Origin: Engraulis encrasicolus
Taxonomy: Eukaryota; Chordata; Actinopteri; Clupeiformes; Engraulidae
Assembly (NCBI RefSeq): GCF_034702125.1
Contig: NC_085860.1
Coordinates: forward strand, 16,936,664-17,000,663
Reading direction: 5' to 3'
DNA length: 64,000 nt
Below the pieces are notes generated by a model that was not told the DNA's origin, made no database searches, and worked only from the letters and a program-made list of their open reading frames with translations. Both the position numbers and the translations under genes were made by a program. This document shows, in pieces, positions 38,690 to 51,510 of the stretch (the stretch's first letter is position 1; each line of letters begins with the position of its first letter).

Positions 38690-39250
38690 CACGCTGCAAA
38701 AAGTTAATTCAACACAACATTCTCAAAACATACAGGATGGTCCCAAAAGATTTTAGTGTTAAATTCAACTCTTGATTTAGCACAGTGAAGCTATGTAATG
38801 TTATGTTATGTAATGTAATATTTCAACACTCAGAATTGATTTAACACTGAATGAAATGGGACCACAATGGCATCATTTACGTGATGATTTTACTTCTGAA
38901 TTAAGCTTACATTGCACTTTCATTTAATTCAGAATTGTGAAGTGTTAACATGATGTTTTCAAAGCGGAATTAAGTTTTATTCAGAATTAATTTGAGTGGT
39001 AATTCGGAATTAAATGTCCCATGTAACTGAGCCTACTGTCAGTCAGAACAGTGATGAATTAACACTTAGAGAGCAATTTGCACTGCACACCTTCAAATTC
39101 ATCCAAGGGCCATCCCCTGAATAGAACTTAATTGTACTGCAAATGTACATTCTAAGTTTCCCTTTAGAAAATATGTCATATTTCATGTGAAGCTGCATAA
39201 CATTAAAATTATATCGGGGGACGGATAAAATGGCCTCAAGGGCCGTAAAC
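38690..39250. other. AT-rich stretch with degenerate TIR-like words
   Basis: AATTAA-rich words (TCAGAATTGA, TTCAGAATTAA) recur in both orientations between 38700 and 39020, suggesting one or two old MITEs without clear ends. TTCCCCACCCCTG at about 39258-39270 resembles a hAT terminus. Confidence 0.35.
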
Positions 39251-39773
39251 GGACATAGCTTCCCCACCCCTGCCTTAGAGTGAAGGAGCCTTGATAATGT
39301 ACACGTAGCAAACTGGCAGAGTTTGAAGGAGACACCTGTCTGACCTGACCTGTCCCTACACGCCGATAAGGGAAATGTGAAAAGTTTTTTGTCAGTGGAA
39401 AGTTAAATATTTGTTCATATCTCTAGTTGAGTGCGATATCATAACTGGGTCAAGTACGCTCAAAATATTAGCATTTGCGGAATACTTTTTTTTACAATGC
39501 AAATACTTCAAAGACCTTGTGTACTGTAGGAATATCTTGGGTGAATTTCTGGATCTTGTCTGTGCACACTTCAAATGGTTGACATTTTATTTGGGTTAAG
39601 AACACCCTGAGCATCACAGCACACCACAGACACACAGACACAGACACAGACACAGACACTGACAATCACGTGCATACGCACACAAAAGCACGTACGCATG
39701 CACACTAGGATACATGGATGGACGCATGCATGCACACACGAACACATGCAAGCACGCACATGCACACACGCAT

Positions 39774-39935
<162 letters not shown>

Positions 39936-40467
39936 GACATGTCTGTACCGAACGTCTGCTTCCTATCTTCCTATCTGATGACAAGAAGACAGCGACGGTG
40001 GAAGAGGTGGAGGAGGACAGCAGCAAGCGGAAGAGAAGAGGAGAGAAGAGGAGGGGGAGAAACAGAAACCAAAGGGGAAAGGGAGAGGAGGGACGGAAGA
40101 ACGGATGCGGAGGAGTGTAGTGGAGTGGAGTGGAGTGGAGTGGGGCGGGGCGGGGTGGAGTGGAGTGGGGAGAGAGTGATATGAAGAGAAGATAAGTGTG
40201 AGTGAGGGAGGAAGAGGGTGGGAAGACGAAGGAGACGGGCAAGAGAAGAACAAAAAAAACGAACTTTTGAAAAGTAGGGCAAAAACAACCACAACAACAC
40301 AAAAAATAGAGACATGAACTTCTTCTTTATCGGGTATTTTCAGCTGTTGTTCCTTTGGGAAAGGCAGCATAAATATCTGCAACAGCATATTCATCCTGAC
40401 TCAGGTATTCCAGCACTGAGGGGAAAACACCATGTTGTTTGTCTAGATCCAAACAACCACACCCCCA

Positions 40468-40616
<149 letters not shown>

Positions 40617-40827
40617 AGGAAATGTCAAAGCTTCTCTGGTATTCATGTTGCTGATGTAATTCCATCATCATTTATTTAGGCTACTGTACATGGGAATACG
40701 ATATACTGTAGTTGTTATTGCAAATCATTCTACGGTAATAGTTTTTTTTATTGCATGCCGTTGCATTGCTTTGATGTTGACATAGCTAACTGGAGGCTAT
40801 AGTCACTGCAGGCTATAGGCAGGTTCC

Positions 40828-41081
40828 AGTAACACTTTACTTGACGCCGGTATCATAAGCATGTCATTACAGTGTCATATTAGTGCCATCTCCTTTTGTT
40901 GGCCTTAAGTGACATTCGGTTATGGCAAAGAGAATAGGTCCTGAATGTCACTTAAGGCCAACAGTCATAAGATGTTTATGACATGGATATAATGTTTATG
41001 ACTTAGCTATGACTGTGTCATGACACTATTATGACACTGTAATGACATGCTTATGACACCGGCATCAAGTAAAGTGTTACC
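40828..41081. mobile_element. 254-bp foldback MITE with exact 8-bp TSD
   Basis: Left AGTAACACTTTACTTGA and right TCAAGTAAAGTGTTACC are inverted. Pairing continues imperfectly across most of the element (CATAAGCATGTCATTACAGT against ACTGTAATGACATGCTTATG; GTTGGCCTTAAGTGACATTC against its inverse). CAGGTTCC flanks both sides (40820-40827 and 41082-41089). Non-coding; a single strand would form a near-complete hairpin. Confidence 0.92.
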
Positions 41082-41319
41082 CAGGTTCCTTATACTGTGA
41101 ACAAGACCACATGTACCTGTAAACACCATATATTGTAGGCCTATATAACTAACTGTTATTTTCTATGTTCTATGGTACACACCCATGTGCAGGTTGTGTT
41201 TTGTGTTACTGTAACATCAGCAGTCACATCCTGTCAGCTGAGTGCTTTTTGACAGCCATCACCAGACATCACTGTCACAGAGCTAATGTGTTGTGGTCCC
41301 ATAGTGGTCCATCTCTGTC

Positions 41320-41452
<133 letters not shown>

Positions 41453-41496
41453 AGTATTATTTTAAGGGGGGGTTGAAGGTGGTGGAGGAAGAGAAC

Positions 41497-41605
41497 CATG
41501 GAGGAGAGGAGAGGAGAGGAGAGGAGAGGAGAGGAGAGGAGAGGAGAGGAGAGGAGAGGAGAGGAGAGTAGAGGAGAGGAGAGGAGAGGAGAGGGGAGGA
41601 GAGGA
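41497..41605. repeat. (GGAGA)n pentanucleotide array
   Basis: About 20 units of AGGAG with single-base variants near 41568 and 41593. Confidence 0.96.
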
Positions 41606-41702
41606 ACAGCCTGAGGGCCATTGACAATGGCAAAGTCTAGCAATGAGGGTGCAGCTGTCCTCGTGGAGAAGGAAAGTGTGTGAATGAAACTTGCGCGCAT
41701 AT

Positions 41703-41743
<41 letters not shown>

Positions 41744-41912
41744 CCTGGGTACCATTGACGGTGGGCCTATCGGTGGTCAGATGTTGCCAGAGTTGGAACT
41801 TCATGAGGAAGAGAAAGAGGAGGAGGAGAAGGTGGAAGAGGAAATGGAGGGGGACTGTGGTGTGGAGGTGGAGAAGATGGCAGTTGTGCGGTGGTGGTGG
41901 GGTGGAGGTGGT

Positions 41913-43567
41913 CAGTGTTTCCCACAGAAATTTTGGAAACTATGGGGGCAGCCGGGATTTTTTTACCGGGGGGTCTTTTCACGCGGGCCTTTTTTTTCTT
42001 TGGGGGGGGGGGGGTATTCACGCAGTGTAAATGCAAAATGGCAAAACAATGAGTACAGTATGACATTGGCGCATGGAGAAACTATAGGCCTAGGCCTACA
42101 TTTCAGCCATTTATACTTTGAGAAATAAGGCTACATAACATTTTACCCATGATATTAGTAGTACATTGTCATTTATATTTAAAAAACAAATGCAGTACAG
42201 TGTATCATTTCTGTTTACAACACAGTTTCATTCATCCCTCATGCAGGGGTCTATGTAATGAAAAAAATAATAAAACAAAATAGGACCAGAGATAAGAATT
42301 TAAGAGTACACATAGGCGTACACATTCTACATGAGGGGTGCTGGTCACAGGGCCAGTTTTTCAAAATGCCTCATTAAAAGGGCTGAACAACATATTACAC
42401 ATTTATTTCTATATTCATATAGTCTATATATCCGATGTCTCCTCTGCCGTGTCAATGAAGGCCTGTCACCTAACTCATTACAACTGTAAAACAAAGCCTG
42501 GGGAGTGTTAGTAAACTCATCCCAACTGTCCCTTCCCTGAAGATTTTTTTATTGCTTCCAAACCCAAGTTAACTACTACAACTTGACTAGGCTTTTGATC
42601 CCTCTGTCTTTCAAGCACTTGTGGTTTTCTCTATAGGATGTATTTACTCCAGGAGGAAAATGCGAAGGAAATCGTAATTTAAATCGTTTTGAACAAAAAC
42701 GGAAATCGTAAAAAAAATGTTTTTAAAAGTATTCACGCAGTGTAAATGCAAAATGGCAAAACAATGAGTACAGTATGACATTGGCGCATGGAGAAACTAT
42801 AGGCCTAGGCCTACATTTCAGCCATTTATACTTTGAGAAATAAGGCTACATAACATTTTACCCATGATATTAGTAGTACATTGTCATTTATATTTAAAAA
42901 ACAAATGCAGTACAGTGTATCATTTCTGTTTACAACACAGTTTCATTCATCCCTCATGCAGGGGTCTATGTAATGAAAAAAATAATAAAACAAAATAGGA
43001 CCAGAGATAAGAATTTAAGAGTACACATAGGCGTACACATTCTACATGAGGGGTGCTGGTCACAGGGCCAGTTTTTCAAAATTCCTCATTAAAAGGGCTG
43101 AACAACATATTACACATTTATGTCTATATTCACATTCATTACACATTCATTTCTATATGCAGCCCGATGTCTCCTCTGCCGTGTCAATGAAGGCCTGTCA
43201 CCTAACTCATTACAACTGTAAAACAAAGCCTGGGGAGTGTTAGTAAACTCATCCCAACTGTCCCTTCTCTGAAGGTTTTTTTATTGCTCCCAAACCCAAG
43301 TTAACTACAACTTGACTAGGCTTTTGATCCCTCTGTCTTTCAAGCACTTGTGGTTTTCTCTATAGGATGTATTTACTCCAGGAGGAAAACGCGAAGGAAA
43401 TTGTATTTTAAAACGTTTTTTAACAAAAACGGAAATCGTAAATTAAATCAAAAAGTTAAAAAAAATATATAAATTTTTTTTTTTTTTTTTACATTTTCGG
43501 AAACAGTGGCGGCCAAATTTAAACTATGGCGGGCCGCCATAGTTTCCTCAATGTATGGGAAACACTG
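41913..43567. mobile_element. 1.66-kb hAT-like element with internal tandem duplication
   Basis: Begins CAGTGTTTCCCACAG and ends TGTATGGGAAACACTG. The inverted homology extends inward to GGAAACTATGG on the left and CCATAGTTTCC on the right. Flanks are GGTGGT-rich and give no clear duplication. The interior is a roughly 715-bp unit present twice in tandem (starting 42014 and 42729) with few differences. No transposase frame. Confidence 0.8.
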
Positions 43568-43899
43568 GGTGGTGAAGGAGTAGGAAGAGAGATAGGTGGT
43601 GGTGGTGTGAGTGGAGGATGAGAGAGATGAATGTGGAGGAGGAGGAAGAGGAGGAGGAGGAGGAGGAGGAGGAGGTGGAAGAGAGACAGTGGAGAGGTGG
43701 TGCTGTGAGTGCAGGAGGAAAAGGAAGAAAATGAAGTGGAGAGGTGGTGGAGGACACAGTGGTGCGGGGGAGGAGGTGGAGGAGAGAGATGGTGGTATTG
43801 TGGAGGAGCCAATTTGGTGGAGGAGGTGGAGGTGGAGGAGAGGTGGTGGTGGTGGGGGGATAACAGATGGAAAGATAAGTGTGCGGGGGCGAGAGGAGG

Positions 43900-44034
43900 A
43901 GAGGAGATGACAGGAGAGGAGAGGAGAGGAGAGGAGAAGAGAGGAGAGGAGAGGACAAGAGAGGAGAGGACAGGAGAGGACAGGAGAGGAGAGGAGAGGA
44001 GAGGAGAGGAGAGGAGAGGAGAGGAGAGGAGAGT
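43900..44034. repeat. (GGAGA)n pentanucleotide array
   Basis: AGGAG units with AAGAG and ACAGG variants, preceded by GGA/GGT-rich sequence from 43565. Confidence 0.95.
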
Positions 44035-44055
44035 AAAGCGGTGTACATACACATT

Positions 44056-44270
44056 ACTAGCTCCTCGCTTACTCGCCACTCTTTCATGGAATGTTCGCTG
44101 AAAGTTCCTGTGGCTTTAACTGCCAATGTACAGGCGAGAAGTAAAGAGCTCTGCATTCCAATTGGTTACTCGCTTACTCGCCTCGCTCGAAGTTAAAATA
44201 TTTTCAACTCGGGATCCGCCCACATCGCATCGCTTGTACAGTACTCGCCTACTCGCCTGCTCGTCTCGCT
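44056..44270. repeat. CTCGC-rich unclassified repeat-like segment
   Basis: ACTCGCC, CTCGCTT and CTCGCCT recur throughout. It is the approximate inverse of the GCGAA/GCGAC pattern at 4490-4860. It is bracketed by GGAGA repeats on both sides (to 44034 and from 44305). Confidence 0.4.
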
Positions 44271-44711
44271 GGAACACATTGACATTCTATTGAATTTATT
44301 TGCTGGAGAGGAGAGGAGAGGAGAGATGGCTGCAGGGCTAAACCAAAAATACTGAATTAAACCAAGATAACGCAAAACACGCCCACTCAATGCAAAAGAG
44401 TGTGCTCAAGTTGGGTCTCCTAAGGGGGCGTTGTCCCCTACTAATTCGCTCAGACTATACTTCTTCTTCTGTTTTTGAGGTGTTTGCGCAAGAAGTACGC
44501 TACCGCCATCTACAGCGCTAAGGGGACTTCATTGATGCTCAACCTCAAGACTCCGAAGGTCTCCAAACCGAAGGTCTCCTAAAGAGGCGTTCACTCGACA
44601 TAAAGTGGGTACCGGAAAAGAAACAAAATGACGCTTCTTGTTAGATCCACCTTCTTTGGCTAAACCTTGTGCCCATTGTAGCCAGACAGAAGGGGGAGCA
44701 GCCAGGGGACC

Positions 44712-44946
44712 TAGCCTGATTATCATTGACTTTCAAATCTCTTCGAGACTTGGTCTGACCAAGAGCATTTCCCAAAGAGCATTTCCCAAATGGCCTCCCT
44801 TGGTTTGCTAATGATTGTTTGCTTCCCAACAAAGAGGGAGGAGTTCCCATATTTGCGGGAACTCAGAAAGTAGTTGCAATGACTCTTGACTTGACTGGTA
44901 GCAACTCTGAAGCTGTTGCGTCACTAGGAGTGCGCAGACCTGGCTA
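44712..44946 (+). mobile_element. 235-bp MITE with exact 9-bp TSD, copy C
   Basis: Same family and orientation as 1478-1722. It begins TAGCCTGATTATCATTGA and ends ACCTGGCTA. CAGGGGACC flanks both sides (44703-44711 and 44947-44955). Confidence 0.9.
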
Positions 44947-44955
44947 CAGGGGACC

Positions 44956-46040
44956 AGCACGCATCAACAGGGGCTGAAGGAGGGAGGACAGAAGAAAAGA
45001 GGGACGACGAATAAAACACGGTAGAAATCAAAACAACACGTAGGCTAATAAAAAACAGGACATTACTTTTTGGTAAATTCATGTTACTGTATTAACATGC
45101 ACATACAGTACACTATACAGTACACTATCTGTAATGACATATTGTGTTGCATTGTACAATAAAATCCAATGTTACACTGTAAAGGCATGAATTAAATAAA
45201 ATACCAAACAGACAATCTATTACTGTAGCCAACCCAAGAAAGAAATCTATAAGCCATCGATCACATAGCCCGCTGGCACGGGCAGCATACTGTCCATATG
45301 TCTATATTATTTATGCATCATACACTGAATATGCTGATGGCACATCCTATGTAGAAAGCCAAGCTGCGATGATATATGAATTCAGTTTGATGAGGCATGC
45401 ACACAATCTGGAACATGCAAAATGCAAAAGTGCCGCACAGTTGTGGTGACATTTCACAACATCTGCTCTCGGAGTGTGGAGATCACGATCGTGCATTCTT
45501 GTGGCATCCACTTCAGTTATTTACCAACAACACTCACGTTTCAAACCCACATCATTTCTTGTGTGGGCTGAAAGACTGCCTGAGGATACTGCCTTTCCAG
45601 ACATATCAGACAATTAAAGCTCTTTTCTGTGAAATGACATCTACCTTTCAATCATCATCATCGTTGTCATCCTCCTCCTCCTCTCTTATCTACCCTGCAA
45701 TCTTTCTTACCCTGGAATTGAATATTTCTGCATCTCTCTCTCTCTCTCTGTCCATGATATTATAATTATCAATTCCTCTCTTTTTCTCCCTTTCTTATCC
45801 TATGGACCTACCTCCTATGGACCTGAATAATAAGTCTGCATTTAGGCTACAGCATTTGCACCTCTCTCTCTCTCTATCTCTCTCTTGCACACACACACAC
45901 ACTCACTCACTCACTCACTCTCTGTGTTTCCATGACATTATAATCATCCCTCTCCCTCTTTTTCTCCCGTTCTCATCCTATGGACCTGAATAATATCACT
46001 GCATGTACAGTACTAACTGCTAACTGCTTCCCCATGACTG
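44956..46040. other. Mostly unique sequence with CT runs, no gene seen
   Basis: Short (CT)n at about 45736-45750 and 45863-45886 and (CACT)n at about 45899-45920. CCTATGGACCT recurs at 45800, 45812 and 45976 with similar neighbours, a local duplication. Confidence 0.45.
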
Positions 46041-46051
46041 CCCATGTGTGA

Positions 46052-46237
46052 GGGGCGGCAGGGGTAACTGATCTGGGGAGGAGAAACAGATGAATTGTCC
46101 CGGGCCCGAGGAGGGGGAACGGGATGGGGAGTTGCATAACTGGGTCCTCATTACATTGTATGTACTGGATGGGGGTGGTGCTCTCAAATAACTTTGCCCT
46201 GGGCCCAGCCAAAACTGTCAGCGGGCCTGACTGTAGG
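46052..46237 (-). mobile_element. hAT-like MITE, inverted copy of the 78-236 family
   Basis: Minus-strand words GGGTCCTCATTACATTGTA (inverse of ACCCAATTCTGGG neighbours), CCCGGGCC and GCTGACAG match 78-236 in order. The ends are degraded. Confidence 0.55.
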
Positions 46238-46296
46238 CCTGGGTGTGTGTGGTGGCAGTGGCAGCACCGACCGTGTGTGTGTGTACACTAACTACA

Positions 46297-46535
46297 GTCT
46301 GGTAGCACTGCCGTCAACATGCTCTTCTCGGTCAGAAAATAAATAGTGCATTTATTGCAACTCACCACCAATAAATTCCTTCAAAAACATTTTCTGTTCA
46401 TCTCTAAAGAGTCAATTTAGTGTAGAATCTGTCCTGTGACTCATCAATGCGAGCTGCCGTTGATATTTAAGCAATAAATGCTCAGTTTATTTTCTACTCG
46501 AGAAGAGCATGTTAATGGCAGCGCTACCAGACCAT
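46297..46535. mobile_element. Diverged foldback element related to 50600-50993
   Basis: The left arm (GGTAGCACTGCCGT, GAAAATAAATAGTGC) is inverted on the right (CTCAGTTTATTTTC, GGCAGCGCTACCAGAC). The interior shares AATAAATTC and TTGAAGGAATTT-type words with 50600-50993. Outer ends unclear. A separate piece at about 46978-47040 (CACCAGGGGGCTCCGGAGC then GAGAACCAGGC) matches the outer right arm of that element. Confidence 0.6.
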
Positions 46536-46599
46536 AATGCACTTTATTATCTCAGCATATTCTGCACTGCTGTGTAATGTCTGCTGGGACCCTCTCTGT

Positions 46600-46790
46600 T
46601 TACTGTTGGTGTCTACCCATAGTTACATTTATTGTATGTGCTTTGCAACTGTGTGTCTTGTCCATTGTTTGTATCTGTTTTGTTTCGTTTTGCTTTGAGG
46701 TTGGGGGATATGCTACAAAAAAATCCTATCAACTTTGGTGACATGGCAAATAAACTCTCAATAAACTCAATAAACTTGAACTTGAACTAA
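46600..46790 (+). mobile_element. LINE-like 3' end with AACTTG tail
   Basis: Ends ...AATAAACTTGAACTTGAAC, the kind of short tandem 3' tail seen on teleost Rex1/L2-type LINEs. Upstream TTTCGTTTTGCTTTGAGG is 3'-UTR-like. No coding part remains. TTGTATTTGTATAGCACTG follows directly, which looks like another retroposon piece. Confidence 0.5.
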
Positions 46791-47269
46791 TAATAATAAT
46801 AATTGTATTTGTATAGCACTGTGTCATACAAGGCATGTAACTCAAAGTGCTTAACAAATGGAAAAAAAAAAACATTTTTAGAGATAGATTTAAAAGGAGA
46901 GGTATAGAGGAGAGGCAGAAAAAGCAGGAAGGCAGAGGAAGAAGAGATAGACAGAGAATGTAGAGTCACTAGTGTGAGTAGCTCCGCTCCACCAGGGGGC
47001 TCCGGAGCTATACACACATACCATCGGTGAGAACCAGGCCAGTGTGTGGTGGCAATGGCACCACTACTCATTAGTGCAGCAGCATGAAGCACACACATCA
47101 ATGACACTCATCAGCAAGTCTCCGGCCTTGTCACATCTGGAGAGCATCACTCCCTAGTAGTCAAGTCAATACACCACAACACACAACACACAGGCACGCA
47201 GGCAAGCACACAGGCAGGCATGCACGCACACAGGCAGGCAGGCAGGCACACAAATAGCCAATCATCACA

Positions 47270-47387
<118 letters not shown>

Positions 47388-47458
47388 GATCACCACAACA
47401 CACACACACATACACAAACACACAATAGCCAATAGGCTACCCACTTCAACCACACAAA

Positions 47459-47645
<187 letters not shown>

Positions 47646-48268
47646 GGCAGCGACAGAGGTCAGAGAGATGGTTCAAAAGATGAAGAACACAAATGAAGAA
47701 CTGCTCAGTTCTCACAGAGAGAGACTGCTGTGAATTGCTGTTACTTGGACCTGTTTTTCAGTACCTTCACTCACTTCACCATGCCTGCTCAGGACTTACT
47801 TGGTAAGCTTCTCTCCATACCTGAACTAAATACATGCTTTTTGCATGACTGTGGAGGACAGTAGGTTCATGTGACGCACAGCGCCCTCTGTTGGTAGAAG
47901 CTGGACATTTATTCTGCTGAATCCCATTTCAACAGCCCCCATTTTTATTTGAGGGTGGGTAGGATTGCATCATCTTTCAGTTTTATTTTTGTTGTGTAAA
48001 ATATAATAACTCTGCACTCTGCACTTGCAAACTGGTTGTGAGTTTGCGATAATTGTCAATTTAAAACCTGAATATTTAGAGGGAAGGAAGTTTTGACATT
48101 CCATTGTCTCTCTGTACATGTGTGTGTCTGTGTTTATGTGTCTGCCTGTGCATGCGTGCATGTGTTTATGTGTACACAATACACATGTCTGTTGTGAGTG
48201 ATGCTGACGATAAATACCTGAACAATACAGGGAACTGCTGTTCTTTGTGTGAATGCATTCAGATGTAT

Positions 48269-50217
48269 CACTGATTCTTGAAAGTTTGGCAAAAACATGT
48301 CCCAGCAGTAAAATGCTAATTCTGTTGAAATTCAACTACATTTTCACGAACAAAATGCATCCAGGTAATGGCCAATGGGTCTGTCACACAAATACACAGT
48401 TGTTTGAAATATTTAAGTGTAATTTTATTGCTTTTCATGGCTATAAACCTGTCCACACCCTGTAAAAACGCCTGTCCCAAGGACTGGAATCATCATTTCA
48501 ATTGACTTAAAATACAAAATCACTAACAGAATTGAACAATATCACAATGATGTGGAAGACCATATTATAGTGCATGTAAAACAATATTTACTATTATTTT
48601 CTGATTGCTCAAAATGTGTCCAGCATATTGGTCACCACCGTCAGATTTTTTCTAAAAGACAATAAAATCAGGTATGCACAAGGTCATTTTCATTACTGAG
48701 GACCCCTTTTCAAACCTTTAGGTCTACTGCATACTTCACCATCACTGAAGCTCCTGTAAGTTTACTATTTTGTCCTCAATTTGTTAATTTGTTTGGACAC
48801 TGGTACTCTCCCAACCATAAACTGTCAACACCGTCGGATGTTTTAATAGTATTATATTACATTAATGTTAATTAATATATACTTTCTCAGAAAAGGTATG
48901 AAGCACCCAAGAAACAGAGCGAAAATGAAATGGCTAATGTGAACAAACAATGCACAATATGTAAAAGAGTGTTTTTTTGTCTCACACCGTCAGATGTCAC
49001 CACCGTCAGATTTTGTTCCGCTCATCATCTTGTTCCATATTTTACTAAATTGTGCTGGTTAATGAAACATTACAAGGCATGTTAGCAATACTTGTGATCC
49101 AAAATGATACTCTAGCCACCACTGAGGTGCATTTGGAGGTTTTTTTGTCAGAAAACCTGACGGTGGTGACATCTGATGGAGTTCACCAAAAAACACGTTT
49201 TACATGTTTTTGACATGCTTTAGGAATATGCATACAATAAGTATCTACAGTTATGTTGAATTGTTGAAGTAATTCACTTTAATACAGTAAACATATGTTT
49301 TTACTTCTAATTCTGTCTGCCGCTGTTGACGAAACAAGAAAGAGCCCATTTTATGAAAAATGTTAAACATGGGGAGCTTGGCCAATACATTCACTGCACA
49401 GCCAAGACCTACATCTATGATAATACACCTCTATATTTTGGATTTGAACAACTTAAAACCTGTTTTTGCCACATTTTCAAGAACCAGTGGCCTACTTCCT
49501 AGAGAATCAAACTAATGAAGAAAAAACCCATGTACAAACATACTGTGCACACACAAACATAAAGTGTTTATGCAAGATGCCATTGACTTGAGAGGGCTAT
49601 TTATTTTGCTAAATGCAGGTACAAATTAGGCCACTTTCACCACTCTCAGATTACTGTCACCACCGTCAGTTCTTAAGTCACCACCGTAAGAAGGAGTTTT
49701 GGACATTTTAAATGAATGTGCTTACAACATTTTCCTTAGGAGTTGTTGAATTATCAAAGTAATAGCCAATTTAAGCCTACAGGAATATTTGTGAAATTAC
49801 AAAAAAAATGTTTGTTCTATTTAGGCGTTAAGTAAGCATCGTATGACGGTACATATTTTAAAATTAGAACACATGAAACAGTATTAAAATAGAACAAAAG
49901 TGAATTTTCAACATTTAAAGGCATATGTGTGAGCCAAAAATACAAATAATCACTTAAAAGTAATTAAAATTGTATTGATTTGGTTGCATATGTATCTGGA
50001 GTTTTTAATTGTGTCTGACGGTGTTGACAAAAAACAAGCTGCGATCAGAGAAAAGCCTGATTTCTGAAAAAAATACAAAATGGGGAGATTGGCCTTGTGC
50101 ATTTCTGAAAAGCCAAGACCTTAGTCAACAAGGATATACCATATCATTTTGTAATTCATTTTGGGGTTTTTCTGTCAACATTACAATCTGTTTTAGCCAC
50201 TTTCTCAAGAATCAGTG
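48269..50217. mobile_element. 1.95-kb unclassified TIR element with recurrent GTCACCACCGTCAGA motif
   Basis: Outer ends CACTGATTCTTGAAAG and CTTTCTCAAGAATCAGTG are inverted with one mismatch region. The 15-mer GTCACCACCGTCAGA or close variants occur at about 48631, 48824, 48981, 48996, 49635, 49656 and 49677, and inverted at 49156 and 50014. A roughly 180-bp end module (GACGAAACAAG ... ATGGGGAG ... GCCAAGACCT ... TCAAGAA) occurs twice, at 49312-49490 and 50010-50217. No transposase frame and no clean target duplication seen. Confidence 0.65.
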
Positions 50218-50599
50218 CTATGCATGTGCATGCGCATCTACCTGTGCCTATGTAGGCTACTTACTGTATGTGCCTGTACAGTACACCATTAGCCTAATAT
50301 AGCGCAATAAGACTTGAACATGAAATTTGGGTCAGGATGTACAGGCACATTTGAGCTACCATATATGATGGGAAAGAATGTATGTGAAATTTAACTTAAG
50401 AACAAGTGAATTTACGCACATTTTAGTCCAATTTTTTAAATAAATGTTGAGTTCGGTCCGCGACTTTGTTCCAGATTTTGAACGGAGCCGTTGACGGGAA
50501 CGTAGACTGCTCCGGTGATCAGCAACCTTCGCCGTTTTCCCAGGTCATCTCTGACTTGTAGATGTAGTCTAACTGGAAGCACCCAATGATGCCACTAAT

Positions 50600-50993
50600 T
50601 AGCCTGGTTCACACCAGACGTTGTGTGTGTAGCTTCGGCGCCCCCTGGCGGCGCAGAGCTACACACACTACCGTCTGGTACACAGCCATAGAGCACGCTC
50701 CGTCTCCAACCAGAAAATAGGCTGAGAATTTATTGCTTCAAAATCAACGGTAACTCACATTGAGGAGTCACAAGACAGATTAGAGACAGACTAAAGACTT
50801 TAAAAATTAACAGGAAGGTTTTTGAAGGAATTTGTTGGTGAGGAGGCCGTGCCGAAGCAATAAATTCTCAGCCTATTTTCTGGTTGGAGACGGAGCGTGC
50901 TCTATGGCTGTGTACCAGACGGTAGTGTGTGTAGCTCTGCTCCGCCAGGGGGCGCCGAAGCTACACATACACCGTCTGGTGTGAACCAGGCTA
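50600..50993. mobile_element. 394-bp long-TIR foldback element with exact 9-bp TSD
   Basis: Begins TAGCCTGGTTCACACCAGAC, ends with its inverse, and is flanked by GCCACTAAT on both sides (50591-50599 and 50994-51002). The arms are about 135 bp each (through GCGCCCCCTGGCGG, GAGCACGCTCCGTCTCC and GAATTTATTGCTTC) around a roughly 110-bp loop. Long TIRs plus a 9-bp duplication fit Mutator-like foldback elements, by inference. Confidence 0.93.
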
Positions 50994-51039
50994 GCCACTA
51001 ATACCCCAATTACACCATAGTTGAAAGGGGTCAGCTCTA

Positions 51040-51286
51040 TGTTCCCACGGCCCATTGNTCCCACGACCCATTGGTCCCACATCACTAAGATTTTGTAATT
51101 TATTTTTAGGTCCGTTGGTCCCACAGCCCATTGGTCCCACATCACAAACACTTCAATGGGCTGTGGGACCAATGGGCCTAAAAATTCAAATAAAAAAGCA
51201 ATGTGGGACCAATGGGCCTAAAAAATGAAAAAAAGTCTTAGTGACGTGGGACCAATGGGCTGTGGGACCAGTGGGCCGTGGGAACA
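51040..51286. mobile_element. 247-bp palindromic MITE, likely TA-flanked
   Basis: TGTTCCCACGGCCCATTG on the left and its inverse CAATGGGC...CCGTGGGAACA on the right, each adjoining TA (51038-51039 and 51287-51288), as in Tc1/mariner-type MITEs. GGTCCCAC and its inverse GTGGGACC repeat inside each arm. One undetermined base (N) is at 51058, in the left arm. Confidence 0.8.
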
Positions 51287-51510
51287 TAGGTACTCTCCCG
51301 TCCCGAGCAAACTCTGTCGGGACACAAATATGTCCCGGTTTTGGCCACCCGCTACATTGCGCTACATGTCTATCAGGGTAAATATATAGAAAAGATTGCA
51401 TGTTTACCTGCCACAATTAATGGCAGCCAGCTCTTGTATAGAAAGTCTGAAGGAGTAAGTTGCGATTTGTCATTCCTCCCCCTAAATTTGATTAGAATGC
51501 AGGAAATTGT

